Shown here in pieces: positions 1-6,898 of a stretch of 8,350 nt of DNA (its first letter is position 1; the number at the start of each line of letters is the position of its first letter). The DNA is from a bacterium UBP17_UBA6191 (GTDB taxonomy: Bacteria; Muiribacteriota; UBA6191). The translations under genes were made by a program, and so were the position numbers. The stretch is from assembly GCA_002422125.1 (NCBI GenBank), contig DITF01000243.1:1-8350 (forward strand), given 5' to 3'. The notes under the pieces were generated by a model. The model worked only from the letters and a program-made list of their open reading frames with translations, did no database searches and was not told the DNA's origin.

Positions 1-140
1 ATGGGTTGAACATCGACAGTTGGCTCTAACGCAATATTGAGACCGTAATTACTGCAAGTCGAGCAACAACCGAATATGGACAATCCCTGAGCAATTACAA
101 ATAAGTAAATAGCAAATATGGAGTAACGGCATATTAGCAT
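1..140 (-). CDS. Putative lipoprotein, N-terminal 46 residues only (cut by window edge)
   Basis: Seen: an open frame starts at ATG (140-138, minus strand) and stays open to base 1. The first 24 residues look like a signal peptide: a short N-terminus with R5, then a hydrophobic stretch (about residues 7-23, including IFAIYLFVIA) and I-F-G-C at 22-25. That fits a lipobox apart from Phe at -2, which is less usual. C25 and C26 are adjacent. The visible mature part (CCSTCSNYGLNIALEPTVDV) is too short to identify. The start is supported by an AGGGGG SD six bases upstream. The gene begins 12 bases after the stop of the large repeat-protein gene, so the two are probably co-transcribed. Inference: an exported, possibly lipid-anchored partner of the repeat protein. 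If the Phe blocks lipidation, it would be an ordinary secreted or membrane-anchored protein. Confidence 0.6.
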   Translation of the reverse strand, partial: MLICRYSIFAIYLFVIAQGLSIFGCCSTCSNYGLNIALEPTVDVQP

Positions 141-146
141 TGTGTG

Positions 147-152
147 CCCCCT
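147..152 (-). promoter_or_regulatory. Strong Shine-Dalgarno of the downstream lipoprotein-like gene
   Basis: AGGGGG on the minus strand lies directly after the TAA stop of the repeat-protein gene and six bases before the ATG at 140. Its position decides the start of the truncated gene and suggests that ribosomes finishing the large gene could help initiate the next one. Confidence 0.6.
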
Positions 153-3100
153 TTAATATCCGAGCAAAATATTCTGACCATGATTGCCCCGTGATTCATT
201 ACCAAGCGAGTCCACAAAAACTGCGAAGATAGATAGACTGCTATTCGTGGGAGTAATAAGAAGTTTATAGTTGCCCGGTGCAACCCATCGAGATTCCCCA
301 CCACCCTGTAAAAGTGGAAAAATCTGATGCGAAGAAGATCCTTGCGGCACAAAAAAAGGTTGAGAAAATACTACATCCCCAAGCACAAACGGATTTTGAT
401 CGTCAAATGCTCTAAGCTGTACTGTCGCATTGAAGGGTTCTGATGATTCTAGGGATAAACTGACCCCGCGCGGCCCCATTGGCCCTAATAGCCCAACAGC
501 ATAGGTATTTGGCGACGGGCGAACGACTGCTTCCGGCTCTCCGAAAACCTTCAACAAAATCGTGTCCGGTTCTAATACATACTGGGTGGAAAAGCCACTA
601 ACGGATGTGTTAAGAGGGCTTACAGGATTTGAAACTGGAATCTGTTCTGATAAATGCCAAACTCGGCTGGCATCCCCAGAATTGAGTTGCAAAGAATCAT
701 CCTCAATGGTAAGAACTGCCGGATATGTAACCATCCGAGACAGGAGTACTGTGCCAGAAGTACCGGAAGCCCAGCCACTGGGTGGCAGTACGGTAGTTGG
801 AGCAAGCACTGCAAGATTTTTAATGGGCACTCCCCCCCTCACAATCAATATCCGATGCATATACGGTGCGGCGAGAATTAGTTCATTTTCAGTGTTCACT
901 TCGATTAGGTTATCGAATGGGATAGTCGCATTGCTAGTGACCAGGTATGCGGAGTAAGAGGCCGGAATCAGATACGCCTCAAATCCAGAATTTGAATCCC
1001 AGCACTGGGTATCCGACTCCGAAGAATCAAGGCATATTTGTGCCTCACCTTGATCCGGAATTGCGCCGGGAAATGTCACCACAACAGTTCGTTTCATAGA
1101 ACTGAAATTGTTTCGACCAGGACACGCTACCGTAGAGACATGAGTTCCAAAACTATATGTCATCGATATATTTAATGTATCAGAAAGACAACCTATAGAT
1201 ATCGTACTGTCAGTCTGATTAGACCAATCTATGGTGTGTGTCAAATCAGAGTCTGAACCATATACAATTTTTGAAAGTACCTCGTCTGGATAGCTAGCCC
1301 ATGATAAATTCAGTTCACCCATGGGACTGCTTAGCTGCACTACTGCTGCTGAAGATGTGGAATTCACCGTAACATCGTTTGAATAATAAGTGTGACCCAA
1401 GTCGGAAACCCTAAACCTCCATTGACCATCAGGCAAATAAACCAAGGCCTTAGAATCCACATCTGTCAGAGACATTAAACCTGATGGCTGTAAATTCATA
1501 TTCACTGGTTGAACAATATAGTTACTCCCAACAGGCTGATCATTACGCATTACACGAACCTGAATGGCGGGTGGGACCGTGAGGGTAAATGTTGTGCTAG
1601 AAATCCCCACATTCGACAAAAAATTTCTGCCATTAATTACATGTCTGAACTTGTATCCACCAGCGGGAAGATGAAATTTTGCTACTCCAGAAGCATCAGT
1701 ATTCCTAGAATATTTGACGGCAATTCCATCGGCATCATATGCGTCAATCTTGCCAGACGATATAGGCCCATTCTCCCCAGTCAGTAATACAGTCGTAGGT
1801 TCAAAAATATTGATCACTGTTGTTCCTGAAGCATAAATTGGTTCAGAATAAAACTGCCTCCCGTTGTAGTTGACACGAAATTTCACGGCCTCCTCCGTAG
1901 TTATGCTAAACCTTGCAATTCCTTCTGAGTCGAGCTTGCGACTATAACCTAAAGACTGGTGCTCCTGATTCACCAAAGTGACCGCAACCCCCTGTGGTGC
2001 GTCGATTCCGTGAACAATCAGCTCTGTATCCAAGGGAACAGAAATTGAGGTGACTTCTCCTCGGGCTACGGATTCAGAAAAATGTGAAACACCATGTCTA
2101 CTGACCCGAAAACGCCAGTCTCCTTCGGGAACAGAAAATCTGGCCTCGCCTTCTGGATCGGTTTTGCGACTGTATTTGGCGTTTTCTGTCCCATCAAAGC
2201 TTTGCACCGTAACTCCTTCCCAAGGCTCTGAAGCCAGAGTTACATGGACTTTTGTGTAGGGAGTCATATCTATAATCGTGCTAGTGCCAGCCAACACCGT
2301 TTCAGAGAAAAACTGACGACCATTATGCGACACCCGAAAACGATACTGTCCATCCAAAAGACTGAATTTGGCTACACCTTCAGAATTGGCCGTTCTGGAG
2401 TAACCAATAGCGGTACTTGCATTCCAGGCTGCAACTGAAATTCCCCCTGGATTCACTTCATCAGGAACAATCAAGGCCACAGTTGTGGGAGCGGGAATCT
2501 GAATATATTCATCGGATGGGGCATAAAATTCATCACTGAAAAAATGACGACCATTATGACTCACCCTAAACTTGACCAATGCGGTGGTGGTGATGCTAAA
2601 AGAAGCAAGTCCTTCAGAATCCGTACTACGACTGTAGCCCAGAGGCTGATTTTGCGAATCCACCAGACTGATTCCAACCCCCTGCAAAGACTCAAGTCCA
2701 CTGAGTTGCACTCTGGAATCCAGAGGCATTGCGATTGTGGTTTGCCCACCCATTGGAGTTGAGTTGGAGAAATGATGAACACCCAAACGCGATATGCGGA
2801 AAATCCAATCTCCCTCAGGCAGAGAAAATTTTGCAATTCCATTACTGTCTGTAGCCCGGCTGTAACCAAAAACTTCCAGACTGCTACCCAAACTCGTTAC
2901 AGAAATACCTGACAGGGGTTGTGACCCATGTAGCACCTGCACTGATGTATAGGAGTGCAGATTAATTTCGGCTGTTTCTCCATTTAAAACTGGCTCTGAG
3001 AAAAACTCCCTGCCGTTGTGGGTGACACGAAACCTGTATGTACCTGTGCTTAGATGGAATGTGGCAACCGAAGATTCATTGGCTGTCCGGCTGTAACCTA

Positions 3101-3965
3101 TGGCTACCCCAGGGTATGTAAAGGCCGCCACACTAAAGCTAGTCGGATTGAGCCCATCTGGTAAATTTAGTCTAACTTCGGTAGGCACTGGAATCTCAAT
3201 GCTAGCCTGTTCCCCTCTAGCAACCACGGGACTAAAAAAATGGCGACCATTTTTGCTCACCCGAAACTGAATGATATCTTCAGCAACATGAAAGGTCGCA
3301 TAACCTTCTGAATTGGTGGTCCGGGAATAGCCTATGGCGTTGCCGTCGGTAGTATAAGCCGAAACAGACATTCCGATTGCCAAAACGCTTCCGTCCATAA
3401 CACTGATGGTTGTAGCAGGTGGAATCTGTATTAGTGTTTGGGCTCCGGCAGGCACTGGTTCGGAATAAAAGATGCGCCCGTTCACAGAATGACGGAAAAT
3501 GTACTCCCCAGCTTCCAGATGAAACGAAGCTACTCCATTGATTGCTGTAATACGGCTATAGCCAACAGCCACTCCCAAAGAATTTAGGGCCACCACGCTT
3601 CTTTGCCCGGGGCTTGCGTTGGGATCAATAAGTGTTACAGTTGTGGGGGCGGGAAGAGAAAGCTCCACAAAGGCGGGCCATTCGGTGAAGTTGGCAGGCA
3701 GTAAGTGAGTCCTGCCGTTGATGGCAGTTTTGACTATTCCAGATGAGGGAGAATCCAAAAGATTAAATGAAGCCACTCCCCAAGCATTGGTTTTGGCTGT
3801 GGCAATCAATGAGGAGTTCTGTGGGTTCAGAATGTCAATTTTTTGGTTGCTTGCGACTGGAGCGCCACCAATTGTCATCAAAACAGTAAGTTGCGAGCTA
3901 TCTAATAGTGTCAAAAAGAGGCAATTAAACAGTAAAATGGTAGTTGCTACAAATCTTGATGACAT
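153..3965 (-). CDS. Large exported protein with about eleven tandem beta-sandwich-like repeats
   Basis: Seen: 1270 residues. Residues 1 to about 22 form a signal-peptide-like segment (R4, then a hydrophobic run); the cleavage site is unclear. Residues 26-104 are a degenerate first unit. Residues 105 to about 880 hold ten units of 76-78 residues with the pattern [GK]-Y-S-R-x-T-D-x-E-G-x-A-x-F-x-L-P-x-G, then [YW]-x-F-R-V-x-x-N-G-R-x-F-F-S-E. GYSR or KYSR occurs at 135, 212, 290, 367, 443, 521, 597, 673 and 751; the tenth unit has lost it. Family knowledge: this resembles carboxypeptidase-regulatory-like or transthyretin-like beta-sandwich repeats of bacterial surface proteins. Residues 885-1270 are not recognised; they hold the only four cysteines of the mature chain (926, 948, 978, 988), suggesting two disulfides in an oxidising compartment. 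No LPXTG, autotransporter barrel or catalytic motif is visible. Inference: structural or adhesive surface protein, first gene of an operon with the lipoprotein-like gene. Confidence 0.85.
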   Translation of the reverse strand: MSSRFVATTILLFNCLFLTLLDSSQLTVLMTIGGAPVASNQKIDILNPQNSSLIATAKTNAWGVASFNLLDSPSSGIVKTAINGRTHLLPANFTEWPAFVELSLPAPTTVTLIDPNASPGQRSVVALNSLGVAVGYSRITAINGVASFHLEAGEYIFRHSVNGRIFYSEPVPAGAQTLIQIPPATTISVMDGSVLAIGMSVSAYTTDGNAIGYSRTTNSEGYATFHVAEDIIQFRVSKNGRHFFSPVVARGEQASIEIPVPTEVRLNLPDGLNPTSFSVAAFTYPGVAIGYSRTANESSVATFHLSTGTYRFRVTHNGREFFSEPVLNGETAEINLHSYTSVQVLHGSQPLSGISVTSLGSSLEVFGYSRATDSNGIAKFSLPEGDWIFRISRLGVHHFSNSTPMGGQTTIAMPLDSRVQLSGLESLQGVGISLVDSQNQPLGYSRSTDSEGLASFSITTTALVKFRVSHNGRHFFSDEFYAPSDEYIQIPAPTTVALIVPDEVNPGGISVAAWNASTAIGYSRTANSEGVAKFSLLDGQYRFRVSHNGRQFFSETVLAGTSTIIDMTPYTKVHVTLASEPWEGVTVQSFDGTENAKYSRKTDPEGEARFSVPEGDWRFRVSRHGVSHFSESVARGEVTSISVPLDTELIVHGIDAPQGVAVTLVNQEHQSLGYSRKLDSEGIARFSITTEEAVKFRVNYNGRQFYSEPIYASGTTVINIFEPTTVLLTGENGPISSGKIDAYDADGIAVKYSRNTDASGVAKFHLPAGGYKFRHVINGRNFLSNVGISSTTFTLTVPPAIQVRVMRNDQPVGSNYIVQPVNMNLQPSGLMSLTDVDSKALVYLPDGQWRFRVSDLGHTYYSNDVTVNSTSSAAVVQLSSPMGELNLSWASYPDEVLSKIVYGSDSDLTHTIDWSNQTDSTISIGCLSDTLNISMTYSFGTHVSTVACPGRNNFSSMKRTVVVTFPGAIPDQGEAQICLDSSESDTQCWDSNSGFEAYLIPASYSAYLVTSNATIPFDNLIEVNTENELILAAPYMHRILIVRGGVPIKNLAVLAPTTVLPPSGWASGTSGTVLLSRMVTYPAVLTIEDDSLQLNSGDASRVWHLSEQIPVSNPVSPLNTSVSGFSTQYVLEPDTILLKVFGEPEAVVRPSPNTYAVGLLGPMGPRGVSLSLESSEPFNATVQLRAFDDQNPFVLGDVVFSQPFFVPQGSSSHQIFPLLQGGGESRWVAPGNYKLLITPTNSSLSIFAVFVDSLGNESRGNHGQNILLGY
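1800..2489 (-). repeat. Super-repeat copy II (units 6-7-8)
   Basis: Residues 493-722 of the exported repeat protein, in direct tandem with copy I. Both copies open with P-T-x-V and a P-[DE]-N-P-like segment shortly before or at the boundary, carry the P-E-G-D-W unit in the middle and the F-S-I-T-T unit at the end. The copy-to-copy distance is 230-231 residues, about three units. Confidence 0.7.
2490..3185 (-). repeat. Super-repeat copy I (units 3-4-5)
   Basis: Residues 261-492 of the exported repeat protein. Its three units match in order the three units of the adjacent copy. By eye, the core of unit 4 agrees with unit 7 at 23 of 35 positions, and the core of unit 5 agrees with unit 8 at 27 of 41 positions, better than either agrees with its immediate neighbours. 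Confidence 0.7.
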
Positions 3966-3971
3966 AGTTCA

Positions 3972-3976
3972 CTCCT
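3972..3976 (-). promoter_or_regulatory. Shine-Dalgarno of the repeat-protein gene
   Basis: AGGAG on the minus strand, six bases before the ATG at 3965-3963. It fixes the start, which also gives a sensible signal peptide. Confidence 0.7.
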
Positions 3977-3991
3977 ATTCAACCAAGTTTG

Positions 3992-4020
3992 AGCTTAGTA
4001 AGATGCAAAATTTAAGTCAA
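3992..4020 (-). promoter_or_regulatory. Candidate sigma70 promoter of the repeat-protein operon
   Basis: On the minus strand, TTGACT (bases 4020-4015, five of six consensus) is followed after 17 bases by TAAGCT (3997-3992, only three of six). Transcription would start near 3985, leaving about 20 bases of leader that contain the SD. The -10 is weak, so a different sigma factor or an activator may be involved. Confidence 0.35.
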
Positions 4021-4157
4021 CAAATTCCAAGGATTATTTTTGCAAATTGTAAATATTTTTGATTTGGACAGATTTTAATGTAAATGAGCCATAAAATGAT
4101 CGTTATGGCTGGAATTTCAGGTTGCGGGTCATGGAGCATTCGATTTAAGCTAAGATT

Positions 4158-5351
4158 GTGGAAAAGCACCGATTAGAGAAAAGCATTCGCAATCTAAAGA
4201 CTCAGGATCCGGGTCTGAAGATCCTTAGTCTGATGCAGATTCAATCTGCGGATACTGAAATTTTAGAACAGTGTGCCGGGTTTGAGGAACTGTTGGTGGA
4301 TTTGATTCATTTAAAACAGGCGGGCGAAAGGGACATTCGCTTTTTATCGGCCAAGATTGTTGGTCGTTTGCAAAGCGTGTTTGAAACCAGTGATGGACCT
4401 AAAAATCCCTATTTTGGTTTAAGTGTTGCCCAAACCTATGAAAAAATCCGTCACGAGGCGGATGCAATGTCTTTGGCTCGCTCTTTTGTGTTTTTGGATC
4501 GGCCCACAGATATGAAACAGTGGGAAATCCTGCTTCCCTTGGTCGAACATGAGGATGAGAGGGTTAGAGCAAATCTGGTCGAGTTTATGGACAAACACTG
4601 GAGACCGGAATTTGATGGCTCGGTGGCTAAACTCTTAAAAGATCCATCCAATCGAGTTAGGGCCAATACGGTAGTGACTCTGGGGAAACGAAAACCGCAA
4701 ATGGTTGTGGACCCATTGGTGGAGATGCTTTCGGAGTCTTCTTTGGCGATGAGGGAATCAGGCTTGTACTGTCTGGAAAATCTGCCCCATAACTCTGTGT
4801 TTGCGCCTTGGATTAGAACAGCACTTTTGGAAACATACACCCCCCTTGTAGTCAGGGCCATTTCTGCGGCCAACCATTATGTGGAGCCAGCCGTCCTGGA
4901 TGCAATGCAGTCGGTGTTTTTTGAAACGGCATCCCGTTCTGTGCGCCAAAAAATCTATGCTTACTGGCAAAAACATGGACTTCCAGAGGCGCAAAAGGCT
5001 GAGGTTGCCAGTCTTTTGATGAAACAGAAGCTTTACCACATTGGTACAGAGCTTTTTCAGGAGTTGGGTTCAGTAGAGATTTATGATCCTAGATTAAAGG
5101 CCCACTACTTTTTGATTGTGCGCATGAAAGACGAGATGAAGGTGCTTATGGATTCTGGGGCCGGGAGTAAAAGTTCCGATCCAGCTTTGCAGATGAGTTT
5201 ACAGTCGGTCCAGAAGGGATTGAAGCAGGGATTTATTGCTTTAGGCAAGTCGGCTTTTGATTTGCACCAGAACCGGGACTACTTTTTTGAACAGTGTCAT
5301 AAAGCTGAGAATCAGATCGCATCTTTTTTAAAATTGCTACCAAAGGATTGA
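4158..5351 (+). CDS. HEAT-repeat protein, cytoplasmic, function unknown
   Basis: Seen: 397 residues with no signal peptide or membrane segment, mostly helical and charged. HEAT-like helix pairs lie at about 122-146 (ILLPLVEHEDERVRANLVEF), 153-178 (KLLKDPSNRVRANTVVTLGK) and 183-208 (DPLVEMLSESSLAMRESGLY), each with the typical D-x-x-x-x-V-R-x-x turn; flanking segments look like more degenerate repeats. Family knowledge: HEAT arrays are protein-protein scaffolds and have no fixed reaction. The start is GTG at 4158 because an in-frame TAA (4146-4148) blocks anything longer; its SD is poor, and ATG at 4233 is the alternative, which would remove 25 residues. Context: divergent from the repeat-protein gene and 54 bases upstream of the deiminase gene, whose promoter overlaps this gene's last codons. 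Cytoplasmic location argues against a direct role in the exported systems on either side. Confidence 0.75.
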   Translation: MEKHRLEKSIRNLKTQDPGLKILSLMQIQSADTEILEQCAGFEELLVDLIHLKQAGERDIRFLSAKIVGRLQSVFETSDGPKNPYFGLSVAQTYEKIRHEADAMSLARSFVFLDRPTDMKQWEILLPLVEHEDERVRANLVEFMDKHWRPEFDGSVAKLLKDPSNRVRANTVVTLGKRKPQMVVDPLVEMLSESSLAMRESGLYCLENLPHNSVFAPWIRTALLETYTPLVVRAISAANHYVEPAVLDAMQSVFFETASRSVRQKIYAYWQKHGLPEAQKAEVASLLMKQKLYHIGTELFQELGSVEIYDPRLKAHYFLIVRMKDEMKVLMDSGAGSKSSDPALQMSLQSVQKGLKQGFIALGKSAFDLHQNRDYFFEQCHKAENQIASFLKLLPKD

Positions 5352-5375
5352 CATATTCATTGGAATCCTTATGCT
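5348..5375 (+). promoter_or_regulatory. Candidate sigma70 promoter of the deiminase gene
   Basis: A perfect -35 TTGACA (5348-5353) overlaps the TGA stop of the HEAT gene; after 16 bases comes TATGCT (5370-5375, four of six for -10). The start would fall near 5382, giving a leader of about 24 bases that includes the SD. This would let the deiminase be expressed apart from the HEAT gene. Confidence 0.55.
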
Positions 5376-5390
5376 AGGGATCCGCTGGCA

Positions 5391-5396
5391 AGGGAG
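5391..5396 (+). promoter_or_regulatory. Shine-Dalgarno of the deiminase gene
   Basis: AGGGAG lies nine bases before the ATG at 5406. It supports this start, which gives a complete signal peptide. Confidence 0.55.
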
Positions 5397-5405
5397 AATG
5401 ATCCA

Positions 5406-6815
5406 ATGAAACGCCTGATTCGTAATTCAATAATGGCTGTTATGGCTGTGGCAGCCCCACTAAACGCAGATGAAACTCTGAGTCGTGAAATTCAGCCCGA
5501 GCAAGTTACTAAGTTGCGCATGATGTCCAATAACAATTTGCCCAAAAAGGTGATTGTTGTCAGAAACTATTCCACATCTGGTTTTGTGGATAGGCTGGTT
5601 CGCACCATACAGACGATTAACAAAGATTTTGTGAATCCTATGAAGCTGCATGTGATTGTGGACTCGTCCTCATCTTACCGTAGCTTTCGTAAGCAAATGG
5701 AAGATGCCAACTTGTATGGCTCTTTGGTGGAAATTAATGATCAATTTTTTACCTCAGATCAATGGATGCAGGACTGGGGCGAAATTTTAGTGGCTGATGT
5801 TGCAGGAAAACCTGAACCAGAGTTGACAATTTTTGATTCCAATCGTGGTCGCGGTCTTCGTGGCTTACCCAAATTGTTTGCAGACATGTGGGGCGGGCAT
5901 TATCTGAAGAACCCTAACAATCAGGGAATTAAAGGTGATTACGGCGGTAACATTGAAGTGTCTCCCGATAATGTCTTAGTACTAGGGGATACATCTACTC
6001 AGGATTTAAGACAATTTTTTGCCCAGAGAGGCTACGGAGACAAGACCGCGCTTCTTGAGACCCGCTGGCTAACTGTTGGTCATGTGGATGAGTATGTTTC
6101 TTTTGTGCCCGATGCCTCAGCACCCGGTGGTTATGCCATTGTGAAAGCAGATCCTGGGCTGGCAATTGAACTTATCAAAAATGCTACCCCTGAGCAGTTG
6201 AACGCGGTTCACTCTTCTTACCGCTCTCAAATTATCAATATGCACAATGCTTTGAAGGAAGAAGGCGTTTCAAGAATGAGTCTTGATGATTACGATCTCA
6301 GTGAGGGTAATATTCTGACGGAGCCTGTAGCCAGAAATTCTGATCCCCTCAGGTTGAATCAACTTGTGGATTTGAATAGAAGTATTTCTGAGTTAATCGA
6401 CAGAAATATTGAGACCTTAAAGCAGAGTATTACTGCTGCTACCAAGGGTCGCAGGACAGAATTCAGAGTGGTATCTTTCCCGACCATTTTCCAAGGGCGC
6501 AAGAGTGGTGGCGGACTCAATGGTTGTGTGGCTTTGTTGCCAGGCACTGTAAACATGCTGGTACTTGGACATCATGCGGTAATTCCAGATGCCCAGTTCC
6601 CACTGTTTAATGATCATATCCGTCAGACAACAGCGTCTACCAAAATTGTACCTCATTTTTTGGAGAATCTGGCCTATCACTATTCCAATGGGCAAATCCA
6701 CTGTGGCACCAATGTCATGAGAGAAACCGAAGGATATGCGGTTAAGCCAGAGGTAATTATGCGAAAACCTCTGAAGTCCGTGGAGAATTTTCAGCGCTTG
6801 TTTCAGAATCGTTGA
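5406..6815 (+). CDS. Exported protein-arginine deiminase (PAD catalytic-domain family)
   Basis: Predicted reaction: hydrolysis of protein arginine side chains to citrulline, releasing ammonia, outside the cytoplasm. Seen: 469 residues; signal peptide 1-21 (KR, hydrophobic core, L-N-A before D22). The rest is one PAD catalytic domain lacking the N-terminal Ig-like domains of the roughly 660-residue vertebrate enzymes. Compared from memory with human PAD4, catalytic D350, H471, D473 and C645 correspond to D123 (WMQDWGE), H226 and D228 (VGHVDEY) and C433 (IHCGTN). Substrate-binding W347, R372 and R374 match W120, R147 and R149. The VNMLVLG segment (382-388) is also shared. Ca1 ligands Q349, E353 and E411 match Q122, E126 and E184, but Ca2 ligands E351 and N373 are W124 and G148; PAD4 R639 is S427. 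It is not the PF04371 type seen in Porphyromonas PPAD. It has its own promoter and a terminator follows, so it may be monocistronic. The substrate is unknown. Confidence 0.9.
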   Translation: MKRLIRNSIMAVMAVAAPLNADETLSREIQPEQVTKLRMMSNNNLPKKVIVVRNYSTSGFVDRLVRTIQTINKDFVNPMKLHVIVDSSSSYRSFRKQMEDANLYGSLVEINDQFFTSDQWMQDWGEILVADVAGKPEPELTIFDSNRGRGLRGLPKLFADMWGGHYLKNPNNQGIKGDYGGNIEVSPDNVLVLGDTSTQDLRQFFAQRGYGDKTALLETRWLTVGHVDEYVSFVPDASAPGGYAIVKADPGLAIELIKNATPEQLNAVHSSYRSQIINMHNALKEEGVSRMSLDDYDLSEGNILTEPVARNSDPLRLNQLVDLNRSISELIDRNIETLKQSITAATKGRRTEFRVVSFPTIFQGRKSGGGLNGCVALLPGTVNMLVLGHHAVIPDAQFPLFNDHIRQTTASTKIVPHFLENLAYHYSNGQIHCGTNVMRETEGYAVKPEVIMRKPLKSVENFQRLFQNR

Positions 6816-6835
6816 AAAACGGTTAGAATAGCCCT

Positions 6836-6883
6836 AAGGGGCCTGCGAGTTGTGGGTGATTTCCCATACGGCAGGCCCTTTTT
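6836..6883 (+). terminator. Rho-independent terminator after the deiminase gene
   Basis: An 11-bp stem (AAGGGGCCTGC with GCAGGCCCTTT-type partner, one G-T wobble) encloses a 24-base loop in which TGTGGG and CCCATA can form an inner helix. A run of five T follows, partly inside the stem. It starts 20 bases after the deiminase stop. It is oriented for plus-strand transcripts only; the reverse strand has no T tract. The next gene starts 15 bases after it. Confidence 0.8.
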
Positions 6884-6890
6884 ACTTTGC

Positions 6891-6896
6891 GAGGAA
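6891..6896 (+). promoter_or_regulatory. SD that decides the start of the retropepsin-like gene
   Basis: GAGGAA ends two bases before ATG 6899 and five bases before the adjacent in-frame TTG 6902. The spacing to ATG is short and to TTG is better, so the real start may be either; they differ by one residue. The in-frame TTG at 6887 lies upstream of this SD and is unlikely to be used. Confidence 0.5.
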
Positions 6897-6898
6897 GC

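Larger units (their letters stand above)
1326..3653 (-). repeat. Coding tandem repeat array, ten units of about 230 bp
   Basis: Corresponds to residues 105-880 of the large exported protein. Successive Y-S-R motifs are 76-78 residues apart with almost no length variation. Units fall into three types: type A (Y-R-F-R-V-x-H-N-G-R; units 3 and 6, with 1 and 9 an FRH variant), type B (P-E-G-D-W-x-F-R; units 4, 7 and degenerate 10) and type C (F-x-F-R-V or V-K-F-R-V preceded by a charged or Thr-rich turn; units 2, 5, 8). The order from unit 2 to 10 is C-A-B three times. Units are clearly diverged in sequence, so this is an old array. Confidence 0.85.
3966..4157. other. AT-rich divergent intergenic region
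   Basis: 192 bases separate the minus-strand repeat-protein gene from the plus-strand HEAT gene. The minus-strand promoter and SD occupy the left part. On the plus strand I see -10-like boxes (TTTAAT at 4074-4079, TAAAAT at 4092-4097) but no -35 at proper spacing, so the HEAT promoter is not assigned. No convincing operator palindrome or RNA gene is seen. Confidence 0.5.

Noticed and set aside
453..485. Collagen-like G-x-y run (GLLGPMGPRG) in the exported protein
   Set aside because: About four triplets only, inside an otherwise beta-rich segment; too short for a collagen triple helix.
562..957. Plus-strand open frames within the repeat-protein gene
   Set aside because: They lie antisense to a strongly supported gene, show no family features and lack good ribosome binding sites.
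1326..3653. CRISPR-like or noncoding repeat explanation for the regular 230-bp periodicity
   Set aside because: The repeats are diverged at DNA level, keep one open frame, and are conserved as protein motifs; there is no short exact repeat with unique spacers.
3919..3965. Possible lipobox (L-F-N-C at residues 12-15) in the repeat protein
   Set aside because: Asn precedes the Cys and the hydrophobic stretch continues past it, so a lipoprotein cleavage there is unlikely.
4096..4176. Small 26-codon frame (MIVMAGISGCG...) overlapping the HEAT start
   Set aside because: No SD, no recognisable features, and the overlapping HEAT frame is better supported; conservation would be needed to revive it.
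5406..6815. Agmatine-deiminase or PPAD-like (PF04371) identity for the deiminase
   Set aside because: The VGHVDE, FDS-R-x-R-G, NIEVSP and VNMLVLG segments match the animal-type PAD catalytic domain, not that family.
6887..6898. Longer start (TTG at 6887) for the protease-like gene
   Set aside because: It lies immediately after the terminator T tract with no SD before it; the SD at 6891-6896 serves the later starts.
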